Position numbers and translations under genes: made by a program. The notes beneath the pieces are model-generated. The model was not told the DNA's origin, made no database searches, and saw only the letters and a program-made list of their open reading frames with translations. DNA of 9,425 nucleotides, from positions 1 to 9,425 of the forward strand of contig CBDUXP010000101.1 of assembly GCA_965371225.1 (NCBI GenBank). The letters run 5' to 3'. The first letter of the stretch is position 1. Every line of letters begins with the position of its first letter. Source of the DNA: CBDUXP01 sp965371225 [NCBI: uncultured bacterium]. Its GTDB lineage: Bacteria > Abyssobacteria > SURF-5 > CBDUXP01. This document shows, in pieces, positions 1 through 7,047 of this stretch.

Positions 1-43
1 CTGCGCCCGCCCGGGCGCGGAGCAGATTCTATACCACGGGGGG

Positions 44-71
44 CGGCCGGCCCGCGGCGGGGGGCCGGCCG
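44..71 (-). terminator. GC-rich hairpin downstream of korB, candidate terminator
   Basis: Two perfectly complementary 10-base arms at 44-53 and 62-71 enclose an 8-base loop. The hairpin lies 17 bases past the korB stop. No T-run follows it on the minus strand, so it is not a textbook intrinsic terminator. Its place at the end of the operon is the main argument. A second small hairpin (GCGCCC at 3-8 with GGGCGC at 13-18) lies beyond it. Confidence 0.5.
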
Positions 72-88
72 GGGGATGGGGGGCGGCG

Positions 89-979
89 CTACGGGTAGAA
101 GGAGTCGATGATGGATTCGACGGAGCGCGGGCTGCCACTCTGGGCGAGGGCGCGCACGTCGGCCAAGCGGGCGCCGTACGTGGGGCATTGCTCGCGGTAG
201 ATGACCCCGACATTGATCGTGTCCGTGTCGCGGGCGAGCGCCACCGCCGCGTCCATGTCCGTGGGATCGTGATTCTCGTCCAGGTACCGCAACCGGGCCT
301 TCTGGGCTTCCACCCCTTGCTTGCCGTCGCGGAAGGTGGTGCACGGGCTGATGCTGTGCACGAACGCAAAGCCGTCGTGCTCGATCGCCTGGCGCACGAT
401 ATCCGCATGGTGTTTCGCATCCATGGCGAAGGCGCGCGCGACGAACGTGGCCCCGTAGCTCAACAGTTGGAGCACCGGGTTGATGGGCCGTTCAATGTGC
501 CCATAGATGGTGGACTTCGTTTCGTCGCCCACCGGCGTCGTGGGCGAGGCCTGCCCCTTGGTCAGCCCGTAGATTTCGTTATCCATCACGATGTAGGCGA
601 TATCCACGTTGCGGCGCGCCACGTGCGGCAAGTGCCCGGCGCCGATGGAAAAGCCGTCCCCGTCGCCGCCCACGGCCAGCACGGTCAGCTCGGGCCGCGC
701 CAGCTTCAGGCCCGAGGCGATGGGGATCGCGCGGCCGTGGACCGCATTGAACCCGTACGTGCTCACGTAGCCGGGCAGCCGGCTGCTGCACCCGATGCCG
801 GAGATGACGGCCACCTGGCTGGGGTCCAGCTGGAGCTGGGCGAAGGCCATGTACAGGGAGGAGAGCACCCCGAAGTCCCCGCAGCCGGGGCACCAGATGT
901 TCTCGAACGCCCCTTTGTAATCCTTGGGTTTCCGTTGAGGTTGGTCAATGGTGACCGTGGCGGTCGCGCACTCAGCCAT
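89..979 (-). CDS. korB: 2-oxoacid:ferredoxin oxidoreductase, beta subunit (KorB-like)
   Basis: This 296-residue protein is the thiamine pyrophosphate (TPP) and Fe-S subunit of a 2-oxoacid:ferredoxin oxidoreductase. With KorA it interconverts a 2-oxoacid plus CoA with acyl-CoA plus CO2, using ferredoxin, in the cytoplasm. WCPGCGDFG lies at residues 29-37. Cys30, Cys33, Cys64 (GIGCSSR) and Cys213 (SPCTTF) match the four ligands of the single [4Fe-4S] cluster in two-subunit enzymes. GDGDGFSIG at 105-113 and MDNEIYGLTKGQ at 132-143 form the TPP/Mg motif. The start at 979 is chosen over an upstream in-frame ATG at 1009 because AGGAGG stands nine bases before it. The start overlaps the korA stop by 8 bp (ATGGCTGA), so the two are probably translationally coupled. 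The 2-oxoglutarate preference is inferred from overall likeness to KorB; pyruvate or a broad-range enzyme cannot be excluded. The family call is very secure, the substrate moderately so. Confidence 0.95.
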   Translation of the reverse strand: MAECATATVTIDQPQRKPKDYKGAFENIWCPGCGDFGVLSSLYMAFAQLQLDPSQVAVISGIGCSSRLPGYVSTYGFNAVHGRAIPIASGLKLARPELTVLAVGGDGDGFSIGAGHLPHVARRNVDIAYIVMDNEIYGLTKGQASPTTPVGDETKSTIYGHIERPINPVLQLLSYGATFVARAFAMDAKHHADIVRQAIEHDGFAFVHSISPCTTFRDGKQGVEAQKARLRYLDENHDPTDMDAAVALARDTDTINVGVIYREQCPTYGARLADVRALAQSGSPRSVESIIDSFYP

Positions 980-2735
980 GGACAGTCGCCTCCTGAGCGA
1001 CGAAGTCATAGACTTCCCGAAAGCCGAACGGTTTCCCGCCGCTGCGTGCGTACGAGATTGTGTTGGCCGGTAGGTTCAATTCCGCGCGCAGATATCGGTA
1101 GAACTGCGCACCGTAGGACAATTCCAAGATGATGAGTTGGTCCACGCTATCCACGAAATCCTGGAGCTTCTCTCTGGGCACCGGATTGAGGACTTGCGGA
1201 ACGCACACGGCGATGTTCAGGCCGTCCTGGGCACCGATTTCCAGGACCTTCTTCATGACGCCTTTGGTGGACCCCCAGCCGAGCAGGCCGATGGTCGCCC
1301 GTTCGGGGCCGTAGCGCCGCACGAAGTTGTATTCCTTGCCGATCGCGGCCAGCTTCGCGTAGCGCTTGGCGTTCTGCTGCGTGTGGACCGTGTAGGACGC
1401 GGTCGGGGCCCCGGCCTCGGTGTGCTCGATCCCGGCCGTGATGAATTGCCCGCCCGGGGTCCCCGGCACCGCGGCGGGGGACACGCCCGAATCCGTTATC
1501 TTGAAGCGTTGGTATCCCTGCAGGTCCGCCTCGGTCGGCCGCTGTCCCTGGAGAATCTTGGAGTCGGTGGGATCGAACCGCCGGACGCACTCCCGCCGCT
1601 GGCCGATGAATTGGTCGGAGAGCACGATGACGGGGACCTGATAACAGTCGGCGATGTTGAACGCGTCCACCGCGACCTGGAAGCAATCTTCCGCATCCGC
1701 GGGGGCGAGGACTACGCGCGGCGCGTCGCCGCTCGCGCCGTACAGCGCCTGGTTGAGGTCGGCCTGCTCCGTCTTGGTGGGAATCCCGGTGCTCGGGCCG
1801 CACCGTTGAACGTTCAGGACCACGCAGCCCACTTCGCTGGTCCAGGCCAGCCCGAGCATTTCGTTCATTAGGGAGACGCCGGGTCCGGAGGTCGCGGTCA
1901 TCGCCCGCACACCGCCGAAGGAGGCACCGAGCACCATCCCGATGGCGGCCATCTCGTCCTCGGCCTGGACGAGCGTCCCGTCGAATTCCGGCAGATGGGT
2001 GTGCATCCAGTGGAGCACTTCGGAGGAGGGGGTGATCGGGTACCCGGCGTAGAAGCGGCACCCGGCATAGAGCGCGCCGAAGGCAAACGCTTCGTTGCCC
2101 TCCATCACCAGCCGGGGGGCATGCCCTTCCTCGTAGGTGAATTCGATGGGATCGGCCTTGGTGAGATGCTCGCGCACCCACTGCGCGCCGACGTCCACCG
2201 CTTTGAGGTTGCTGTCGATCACCGCCTGCTTCTTCCGTTGAAACTTCTGTTCGATGGCGCGATTGAGGCCCTTGGTCGGCAAGCCGAAGAGTTCGCACAG
2301 GGCGCCAAGCATGACGATGTTCTTGGCCAAGCTCGTGCCCACCTCCTTGACGGCCAGGTTCTTGAACGGGATGCCGTAGTGATACGCGCGGTGCTCCCGG
2401 AACGGGAGCTGGTCCGGATTGATGCCCTTGTCCCCCGTGTCGTACAGGACGACGCACCCTTCCTTCGGGATCATCTCGTCGTGAAACTTCATCATCTCCC
2501 GCATGTCGAGCGCCACTAGCACGTCGATCTCATCACCCTGCATCAAGACGACTTGGTCGCTGATGCGCAAGCGAATCGACGATTCCCCGCCGCGAATCTG
2601 CGCCCCAAAACTCTTCAGCAGCATGCAGAAGAGGCCTTCGTTCGCCGCGGCCGCCGTGAGCAAATCGCCCGCACTGACGACGCCGTCTCCGCCACTGCCA
2701 GCGATACCAATATTGATGTCTCGATACAACGTCAT
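972..2735 (-). CDS. korA: 2-oxoacid:ferredoxin oxidoreductase, fused gamma-alpha subunit (KorA-like)
   Basis: This 587-residue partner of KorB is a fusion of the gamma and alpha parts of the oxidoreductase, the usual form in two-subunit enzymes. Residues 1 to about 185 are the gamma domain, opening with IGIAGSGGDGVVSAGDLL and containing GAQIRGGESS at 44-53. Residues from about 205 are the alpha domain. YPITPSSE at 232-239 is the hallmark 2-oxoacid-binding/TPP-contact motif. RCGPSTGIPTKTEQADLNQA at 311-330 is the conserved substrate-side loop, and its KTEQADL form is typical of proteins annotated as 2-oxoglutarate enzymes. The start ATG has GGAGAGG seven bases upstream (2743-2749). No delta (ferredoxin-like) subunit or ferredoxin gene is seen in the window, so a separate ferredoxin must be the partner. 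Likely roles are an oxidative TCA bypass or reductive carboxylation of succinyl-CoA in a reverse TCA cycle; the sequence cannot choose between them. It is first in the operon, with a long leader that may be regulated. Confidence 0.95.
   Translation of the reverse strand: MTLYRDINIGIAGSGGDGVVSAGDLLTAAAANEGLFCMLLKSFGAQIRGGESSIRLRISDQVVLMQGDEIDVLVALDMREMMKFHDEMIPKEGCVVLYDTGDKGINPDQLPFREHRAYHYGIPFKNLAVKEVGTSLAKNIVMLGALCELFGLPTKGLNRAIEQKFQRKKQAVIDSNLKAVDVGAQWVREHLTKADPIEFTYEEGHAPRLVMEGNEAFAFGALYAGCRFYAGYPITPSSEVLHWMHTHLPEFDGTLVQAEDEMAAIGMVLGASFGGVRAMTATSGPGVSLMNEMLGLAWTSEVGCVVLNVQRCGPSTGIPTKTEQADLNQALYGASGDAPRVVLAPADAEDCFQVAVDAFNIADCYQVPVIVLSDQFIGQRRECVRRFDPTDSKILQGQRPTEADLQGYQRFKITDSGVSPAAVPGTPGGQFITAGIEHTEAGAPTASYTVHTQQNAKRYAKLAAIGKEYNFVRRYGPERATIGLLGWGSTKGVMKKVLEIGAQDGLNIAVCVPQVLNPVPREKLQDFVDSVDQLIILELSYGAQFYRYLRAELNLPANTISYARSGGKPFGFREVYDFVAQEATVHG
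989..994 (-). promoter_or_regulatory. Ribosome binding site deciding the korB start
   Basis: The minus strand reads AGGAGG here, nine bases before the ATG at 979-977. It lies inside the 3' end of korA. It favours this start over the longer frame opening at 1009, which would add ten residues that have no counterpart in the family. Confidence 0.85.
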
Positions 2736-2978
2736 CGGGACGCCTCTCCGGTCGGCACCGGGACTACCGGTGGGTGCCTAAGGGTTACTCGTGCTTAGGG
2801 GGGGGAGAATCGGCCGCTCGCGGCCACGGGGTCGGATACACGACGGGCGTTAAGTGCGCGCGGGTGCGCTGCGCCACGAGCGGAAAAACCGTTTGCTGTC
2901 CTCGAACCGGGCGTCTGTGCGACATGCCCAGGACCGCTCCTGAAGGTCTTGTGCGGGTTTGGTGCACCCGCCACCCTC
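2736..2978 (-). other. Hairpin-rich korA leader, no convincing gene
   Basis: If the promoter at 2985-3013 is right, korA mRNA starts near 2978 with about 240 untranslated bases. Perfect short inverted repeats in this stretch are: GCGGGT 2953-2958 with ACCCGC 2966-2971; GGCCG 2812-2816 with CGGCC 2821-2825; CCTAAG 2777-2782 with CTTAGG 2794-2799; and CACCGG 2756-2761 with CCGGTG 2767-2772. The last ends seven bases before the ribosome binding site at 2743-2749. I recognise no riboswitch class. A 60-codon GTG-initiated frame (2967-2785) and other small frames here resemble nothing and look like chance. Confidence 0.4.
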
Positions 2979-2984
2979 ACGTTT

Positions 2985-3008
2985 ACTATATCACGAATCC
3001 GAGATAGT
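2985..3008. repeat. Imperfect inverted repeat over the korAB promoter, candidate operator
   Basis: ACTATATC (2985-2992) and GAGATAGT (3001-3008) are inverted copies with one mismatch, separated by 8 bases. The element covers the putative -10 box and most of the spacer, as a repressor site would. The regulator is unknown, and I see no match to a named operator. Confidence 0.4.
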
Positions 3009-3013
3009 GACAC
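2985..3013 (-). promoter_or_regulatory. Candidate sigma70-type promoter of korAB
   Basis: On the minus strand, GTGTCA (3013-3008, four of six against TTGACA) is followed after exactly 17 bases by TATAGT (2990-2985, five of six against TATAAT). It lies in the most AT-rich part of the window and points at korA. Transcription would start near 2978. The call rests on consensus match, spacing and position only. Confidence 0.5.
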
Positions 3014-3169
3014 GCATAAAGGCCTACGAGTACAGGACATAACCAGAATCATCTACCGACAATCCTTATGTGTGCTTAATAGTCTCTTCGCCTCATCATA
3101 CTAGCGGTTTCAGCGACTCGTCGTATGCTTCCTGGCTGGCACCTGCGTCTGGCCCGTCGGCCAAAAACC

Positions 3170-3200
3170 TTGACGCCGTGGCGGTCTCATCCCGTAAACT
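3170..3200 (+). promoter_or_regulatory. Candidate promoter of the thiolase gene
   Basis: TTGACG (3170-3175) and TAAACT (3195-3200) are separated by 19 bases, slightly longer than ideal. They lie about 70 bases before the thiolase start. The rest of the upstream stretch (3014-3169) holds no gene I can support. Confidence 0.4.
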
Positions 3201-3269
3201 ACCTCGGCGCGCCCACCACATTCCGGCGAAACGAGCCGCGGTCGCCGGGCGACGAAAGGAATTCCCGCC

Positions 3270-4415
3270 ATGTCTGAGGCCTACATAATTGACGCCGTGC
3301 GCACCCCCCGGGGCAAACGCGGGGGCTCCTTCGCCCATACCCATCCCGTGAACTTGGCGGTGACCGCGCTGAACGCCCTGCCCGAACGCACGGGGCTGGA
3401 CCCGGCGGAAATCGACGACGTGGTAATGGGCTGCGTGACCCAAACCGGGGAGCAAGGCCTGGACATCGGCCGGGCCTCCGTCCTGGCGGCCGGCTGGCCG
3501 ATCCAGGTGGCCGGCGTGGCGCTCAACCGCTTTTGCGGCTCCGGCCAACAGGCGGTGAACTTTGCCGCCCAGGGCATCATGAGCGGCATGCAGGACGTCG
3601 TCGTCGGCGCCGGAGTCGAGAACATGACCCGCGTGCCCATGGGCAGCGACTTCGGCCCCATGAGCGACCTGATGACGGCGAACTACCCGGACCTGGTGCC
3701 CCAGGGCGTCAGCGCCGAAATGATCGTCGACAAGTGGGGGTACACGCGCGAGCAGGTGGACGGGTTTGCGCTCGAGAGTCAGAAACGTGCCGCCCGCGCC
3801 TGGGAGGAGGGTCGCTTCGCCAAAAGCATTCTTCCCACCCCGGCGAAAAATGAGGATGGCTCGGAATTCACGGTCACGAAGGACGAGCACTTCCGGCCGG
3901 GAACGACCACGGAAGCGCTGGCTGGCTTGAAGACGATCTTCAAGCCCGATGGGGTTATCACGGCCGGCAACAGTTCGGGGATCGTCGACGGCGCGGCCGC
4001 CGTGCTGCTCGCTAGCGGCGAGGCCGTGGAGCGGCTAGGCCTGAAGCCGCGCGCGAAAATTCGCGCTATGGCCGTGGTCGGCTCGGAGCCGAAGATCATG
4101 CTCACCGGCCCCATTCCCGCGGTCGCGAAAGTGCTCAAGAAATCGGGGATGAGTATTAATGACATCGACCTTATCGAGATCAACGAGGCGTTCGCGCCCG
4201 TGCCCCTGTGCGTCATGCAGGAGTGCGACATGGATCACGACAAGGTCAACGTCAACGGTGGCGCCATCGCGCTCGGCCACCCGCTGGGCGCGACGGGTTC
4301 CATGCTGGTCGGGACCCTGCTGGACGAGCTGGAGCGCACGGACCAGACCACCGGGCTGGTCACCATGTGCATCGGCTTCGGTATGGGCATCGCCACCGTC
4401 ATCGAACGCGTCTAA
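3270..4415 (+). CDS. Thiolase, acetyl-CoA acetyltransferase type
   Basis: This 381-residue enzyme joins two acetyl-CoA to acetoacetyl-CoA, or cleaves 3-ketoacyl-CoA in the reverse direction. The whole thiolase fold is present. The acyl-accepting Cys89 sits in [10 protein letters not shown], Asn305 in INEAFAP, His337 in [15 protein letters not shown], and the second active-site cysteine Cys367 in CIGFGMG. This spacing resembles the well-studied Zoogloea enzyme, whose nucleophile is also Cys89. AEM-type segments and [17 protein letters not shown] (233-249) are typical. The start has AAAGGA nine bases upstream. One small oddity is Phe370 in CIGFGMG, where Gly or Val is common. The gene stands alone, divergent from korAB and convergent with the mod operon, so whether it serves fatty-acid oxidation, ketone or polyhydroxyalkanoate metabolism, or biosynthesis is not shown. 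The exact chain-length preference is open. Confidence 0.95.
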   Translation: MSEAYIIDAVRTPRGKRGGSFAHTHPVNLAVTALNALPERTGLDPAEIDDVVMGCVTQTGEQGLDIGRASVLAAGWPIQVAGVALNRFCGSGQQAVNFAAQGIMSGMQDVVVGAGVENMTRVPMGSDFGPMSDLMTANYPDLVPQGVSAEMIVDKWGYTREQVDGFALESQKRAARAWEEGRFAKSILPTPAKNEDGSEFTVTKDEHFRPGTTTEALAGLKTIFKPDGVITAGNSSGIVDGAAAVLLASGEAVERLGLKPRAKIRAMAVVGSEPKIMLTGPIPAVAKVLKKSGMSINDIDLIEINEAFAPVPLCVMQECDMDHDKVNVNGGAIALGHPLGATGSMLVGTLLDELERTDQTTGLVTMCIGFGMGIATVIERV

Positions 4416-4435
4416 GCGCGCACCATAGTTCCCCC

Positions 4436-4475
4436 CCGGACGCCGCGGCGTGCACCAGTGCCCCGCGGCGTCCGG
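4436..4475. terminator. Long GC hairpin between convergent thiolase and modC, candidate two-way terminator
   Basis: CCGGACGCCGCGG (4436-4448) pairs perfectly with CCGCGGCGTCCGG (4463-4475) around a 14-base loop. It begins 20 bases after the thiolase stop and ends 32 bases beyond the modC stop, so it can serve both genes. Neither side has a T-run; on the left it is bordered by a C-run. A very strong stem between convergent genes is the support. A minor hairpin, AGGGG-tcg-CCCCT, touches the modC stop (4497-4509). Confidence 0.6.
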
Positions 4476-4507
4476 CCGTTCGGCAGACGGCGGCGCAGGG
4501 GTCGCCC

Positions 4508-5572
4508 CTACGACAAGGGGTCCAGGCTCGTGGTCTTCAGGTTGACCCACGTCTCCGCCCCGACCCCGAGGCCCAGCTCCCGCAGCGCCCGGGCCAGCAC
4601 CAGCGCCCGCAGGCGTTCGTGGCCAATCTCCAACTCGACGATCACGGCGGTGCCCAGCGGCCGGAGCGCGCCGATATGTGCCCGCAGGTGATTCCGCGCG
4701 GACTGCTGCGCCGGCTCCCGGAGGCTGAGCACCAGGCTGTTCGCGTAGCACCCGTACGCGGCTTCGCTGCCCGGCGCCGGCGGGGCCGGAACGATGAGGC
4801 GATGTCCCCCCCAGTCCAGTTCCGCCAGGCCCGCATCCTCCGGCACCGGGCGGGTGGGGCCGCGCAGCAAATTGTCCACGTCGTGCGCGAGGCCCATGGG
4901 GTTTGTCGCGTGCGCCGCCAAGCACTCCAGCGGATTGCCCTGCGCCGCAACCGCGCCCTCCTCCAGCACGATCACTTCATCCGCGGCAAGCGCCAAGTCC
5001 GCCCCCCGATGGCTCACCAGCACCCAGGGCACGCCAAAGCGCCGGTGCACGCGGTCGAGCAGTGCCAGCGCCGTGCGCCGATTGTGCGTGTCGAGCCCGG
5101 TGAACGGCTCGTCCAGCAGCAGCAATTCCGGTGCGCTCAGCAGCGCGCGCCCCAGGGCCACCCGGTGCTGTTCACCGCCCGACAGGCTCCGCGGCATCCG
5201 CCCGAGCAGCGGCCGGAGGTTCAGAGCGTCCGTCACCTCGGTGAAGTGGTTGGACGCCGCCGCGCCCGCCGGGCTGTACCGCAGGTTCTGCTCCACCGTG
5301 CAATGGGGAAAGAGCAACGGGTCCTGCGTCATGTACCCCACGCGCCGGCGTTGCATGGGGGTGAAGGTGGCGCTGTCCGTGTCCTGCCACAGGCCCTCGC
5401 CGTGCGCCAGGCGCGCCTCCCGCGGCCGCAGGTCCCCCGCGATGCAGCGCAGCAGGCTCGACTTGCCCGAGCCGCTCGGCCCGAACACCCCCAGCCGCGG
5501 CGCGGTGGTCTCCACGTCCACGTCCAACGCGAACCGGGGGCTCAGCCGGTGGCGAACGCGAAGCCGGAGCAT
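4508..5572 (-). CDS. modC: Molybdate ABC transporter, ATP-binding protein with C-terminal Mop domain
   Basis: This 354-residue ATPase powers molybdate import through ModB at the inner face of the membrane. Visible motifs: Walker A GPSGSGKSS at 31-39; Q-loop Gln83 in MTQDPLLFPH; signature LSGGEQHRVAL at 130-140; Walker B LLLLDEP at 150-156 with catalytic Glu155; D-loop GLD at 159-161; and switch His188 in LVSHRG. Residues about 290-354 (from SARNHLRAHIGAL) resemble a single molybdate-binding Mop/TOBE domain, as in typical ModC (family usually about 350). The start at 5572 is set by GGGAGGA upstream and by the modB stop two bases away. The same frame stays open another 201 codons upstream, but that part lies over modB and is not translated ModC. 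The signature has GEQHRVALGRAL where GEQQRVALARAL is more usual, a conservative change. It is last in modEABC and probably coupled to modB. Confidence 0.93.
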   Translation of the reverse strand: MLRLRVRHRLSPRFALDVDVETTAPRLGVFGPSGSGKSSLLRCIAGDLRPREARLAHGEGLWQDTDSATFTPMQRRRVGYMTQDPLLFPHCTVEQNLRYSPAGAAASNHFTEVTDALNLRPLLGRMPRSLSGGEQHRVALGRALLSAPELLLLDEPFTGLDTHNRRTALALLDRVHRRFGVPWVLVSHRGADLALAADEVIVLEEGAVAAQGNPLECLAAHATNPMGLAHDVDNLLRGPTRPVPEDAGLAELDWGGHRLIVPAPPAPGSEAAYGCYANSLVLSLREPAQQSARNHLRAHIGALRPLGTAVIVELEIGHERLRALVLARALRELGLGVGAETWVNLKTTSLDPLS

Positions 5573-5574
5573 CG

Positions 5575-6270
5575 CTACGAATCCTCCCACTCGATGCGCG
5601 TCCGATGCCGCCGGTTCAGGGCCTCGTACCCCCCGAGGACCGCCGCGGCGACGGCCACCGCGATCATGGAAAGCAGGAACGCGAGGCGCTCGCCGCCGGG
5701 GGCTTCCAATGCGCGAAAAATGGTCAGGGCGATGGTGTTCGTCTCGCCCGGCACGTACCCCGCCAGCGTGATCGTGGCGCCGAACTCGCCCAGGCTGCGC
5801 GCGAACGCCAGCAACACGCCGGCCAGGATGCCCGGACGCGCCAGGGGGAACGTGACGCGCCAGAAGCCCGCCCACCCGGAACGGCCCAGGCTCAGGCTCA
5901 GGCGTTCGTACCGCGGGTCCACCGCCTCGACGCTGTGGCGAATCTGCTGCACGAGCAGGGGGAACCCCACCACCCCCGCGGCGACCACCGCCCCGGTCCA
6001 GCCGAACGCCACCCGCAGGCCGAACACATCGAGCAGGACGGCGCCGAGCCACCCGCGCGGCGAGAAGAACACCAGCAGTAGATAACCCGTGACCACCGGT
6101 GGCAGGACCAGCGGCAGCATCACCAGCATCTGCACGAGGCCTCGGCCGCGGAACGAGCGCCGCGCCAGCAGCCACCCCAGGTAGAGGCCGGGGGGAAGGG
6201 TCAGCAGCACGCTGGCGCAGGCCACCGAGACGGAGAGGCCGACGGCCTGGAGGACGGGCGCGTGTTCCAT
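5575..6270 (-). CDS. modB: Molybdate ABC transporter, permease
   Basis: This 231-residue inner-membrane permease forms the molybdate channel with ModC. Hydrophobic spans are visible at about 10-36, 45-69, 91-110, 147-170 and 195-216. The cytoplasmic EAA-type loop that docks on the ATPase is YERLSLSLGRSGWAGFWRVT with FPLARPGI following (121-148). SLGEFGATITLAG at 159-171 is strongly typical of ModB and related oxyanion permeases. The length is normal for the family (about 225-230). It starts four bases after the modA stop (three bases between) and ends two bases before the modC start. Its own ribosome site is weak (GGCCTGAG), so translation probably depends on modA. Tungstate or sulfate permeases are close relatives, but the linked ModA and ModE favour molybdate. 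Confidence 0.93.
   Translation of the reverse strand: MEHAPVLQAVGLSVSVACASVLLTLPPGLYLGWLLARRSFRGRGLVQMLVMLPLVLPPVVTGYLLLVFFSPRGWLGAVLLDVFGLRVAFGWTGAVVAAGVVGFPLLVQQIRHSVEAVDPRYERLSLSLGRSGWAGFWRVTFPLARPGILAGVLLAFARSLGEFGATITLAGYVPGETNTIALTIFRALEAPGGERLAFLLSMIAVAVAAAVLGGYEALNRRHRTRIEWEDS
5582..5588 (-). promoter_or_regulatory. Ribosome binding site deciding the modC start
   Basis: The minus strand reads GGGAGGA, nine bases before the modC ATG at 5572. It lies within the last codons of modB. It excludes the much longer open frame that extends to 6175. Confidence 0.8.
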
Positions 6271-6273
6271 GAC

Positions 6274-7047
6274 TCAGGCCGGCGCGAACCCGTGCGCCTC
6301 GATGATGGGGCGCGCCGCGGCGCCCCGCAGGTAGGCGAGGACGCGTATCCCCGCCGCCGCGACTTCGCCCCGCGCGAGCACCGCGGCCGGATAGATGATG
6401 GGGGCATGGAGGCGCGCGTCAATGGTGAACGCCACGCGCACGCGCGGTTCGGCCCGGGCGTCCGTGCGGTACACGATGCCGGCCGGGACGCCCCCCAGCG
6501 CCACCTTGGCCAGCGTGTCCCGGGCATTGCGCCCTTCGATGAGGCGGGCAGGGAGGGCCACGCCGCCGCCGGCCAAGGCCTCGCGCGCGTACGCACCCAC
6601 CGGCACGCTGGCCGCCGCCAGGGCGAGCGCAGTCGGCTGCGGCCCAGCCAAGGCCGGCAGGTCCGGCGGCACCCAGGCGGCATCCGCCGGGACGATGCAC
6701 ACCAGGGCATTGCGCAGCCAGTCGCACGACGTTCCCTCGCCGCCGGCGATGAGACCCGCGTCGGCGACCGTCGCCATCCACCTGGTGTCCGCGCTGATAT
6801 AGAGGTGGGCCGGTGCGCCGTGCAGGATTTGCCGCGCCAAGGTCCCGCTCGACGCCGTGGTCAGCACCACTGGGTGGCCGCCCGCCGCCTCCATGCCCAG
6901 GCGCAGGTCCTCCAGAAGATCCACGAGGCTGGCCGCGGCGTACACGCGCAGGGGTTCTCCCGTCGCACCGGGCACCGTGGGACCCGCCTGACATCCGAAC
7001 GCGAGTGTCAACGCACCGAGCAGGAGAGGCCACCGGCTACGTCGCAT
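6274..7047 (-). CDS. modA: Molybdate-binding protein, probable lipoprotein
   Basis: This 257-residue extracytoplasmic protein captures molybdate (or tungstate) and delivers it to ModB. MRRSRW starts a signal peptide with hydrophobic core PLLLGALTLAF, followed by Cys19 in AFGCQAG. That would be a lipobox with an unusual Phe before Gly, suggesting a membrane-anchored lipoprotein. The mature part shows family landmarks: LRVYAAASL at 33-41, TTASSGTLARQI at 63-74, GAPAHLYISADTRWM at 77-91, SVPVGAYAREAL at 147-158 and GIVYRTDA at 190-197. The start at 7047 has GGAGGGA seven bases upstream. The longer frame from 7146 would place 33 arginine- and tryptophan-rich residues before the signal peptide and is rejected. 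It overlaps the end of modE by 11 bp. Confidence 0.92.
   Translation of the reverse strand: MRRSRWPLLLGALTLAFGCQAGPTVPGATGEPLRVYAAASLVDLLEDLRLGMEAAGGHPVVLTTASSGTLARQILHGAPAHLYISADTRWMATVADAGLIAGGEGTSCDWLRNALVCIVPADAAWVPPDLPALAGPQPTALALAAASVPVGAYAREALAGGGVALPARLIEGRNARDTLAKVALGGVPAGIVYRTDARAEPRVRVAFTIDARLHAPIIYPAAVLARGEVAAAGIRVLAYLRGAAARPIIEAHGFAPA

Noticed and set aside
188-1132. 314-residue plus-strand frame opposite korB
   Set aside because: It is antisense to a gene with all its cofactor motifs and has no family likeness.
2774-3052. Small frames on both strands between korA and the thiolase
   Set aside because: None has a ribosome site or any family likeness, and they cover the AT-rich promoter region.
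3096-3890. 264-residue minus-strand frame opposite the thiolase 5' half
   Set aside because: It is an antisense shadow; the thiolase frame carries the catalytic Cys89 region and a ribosome site.
4208-6085. 625-residue plus-strand open frame across the thiolase end, modC and modB
   Set aside because: It is antisense to two well-identified transporter genes and out of phase with the thiolase, and has Arg/Pro/His-rich shadow composition.
5573-6175. 201-codon N-terminal extension of the ModC frame
   Set aside because: It lies entirely over modB in another phase. ModB has clear membrane spans and EAA motif, and a good ribosome site marks the ModC ATG at 5572.
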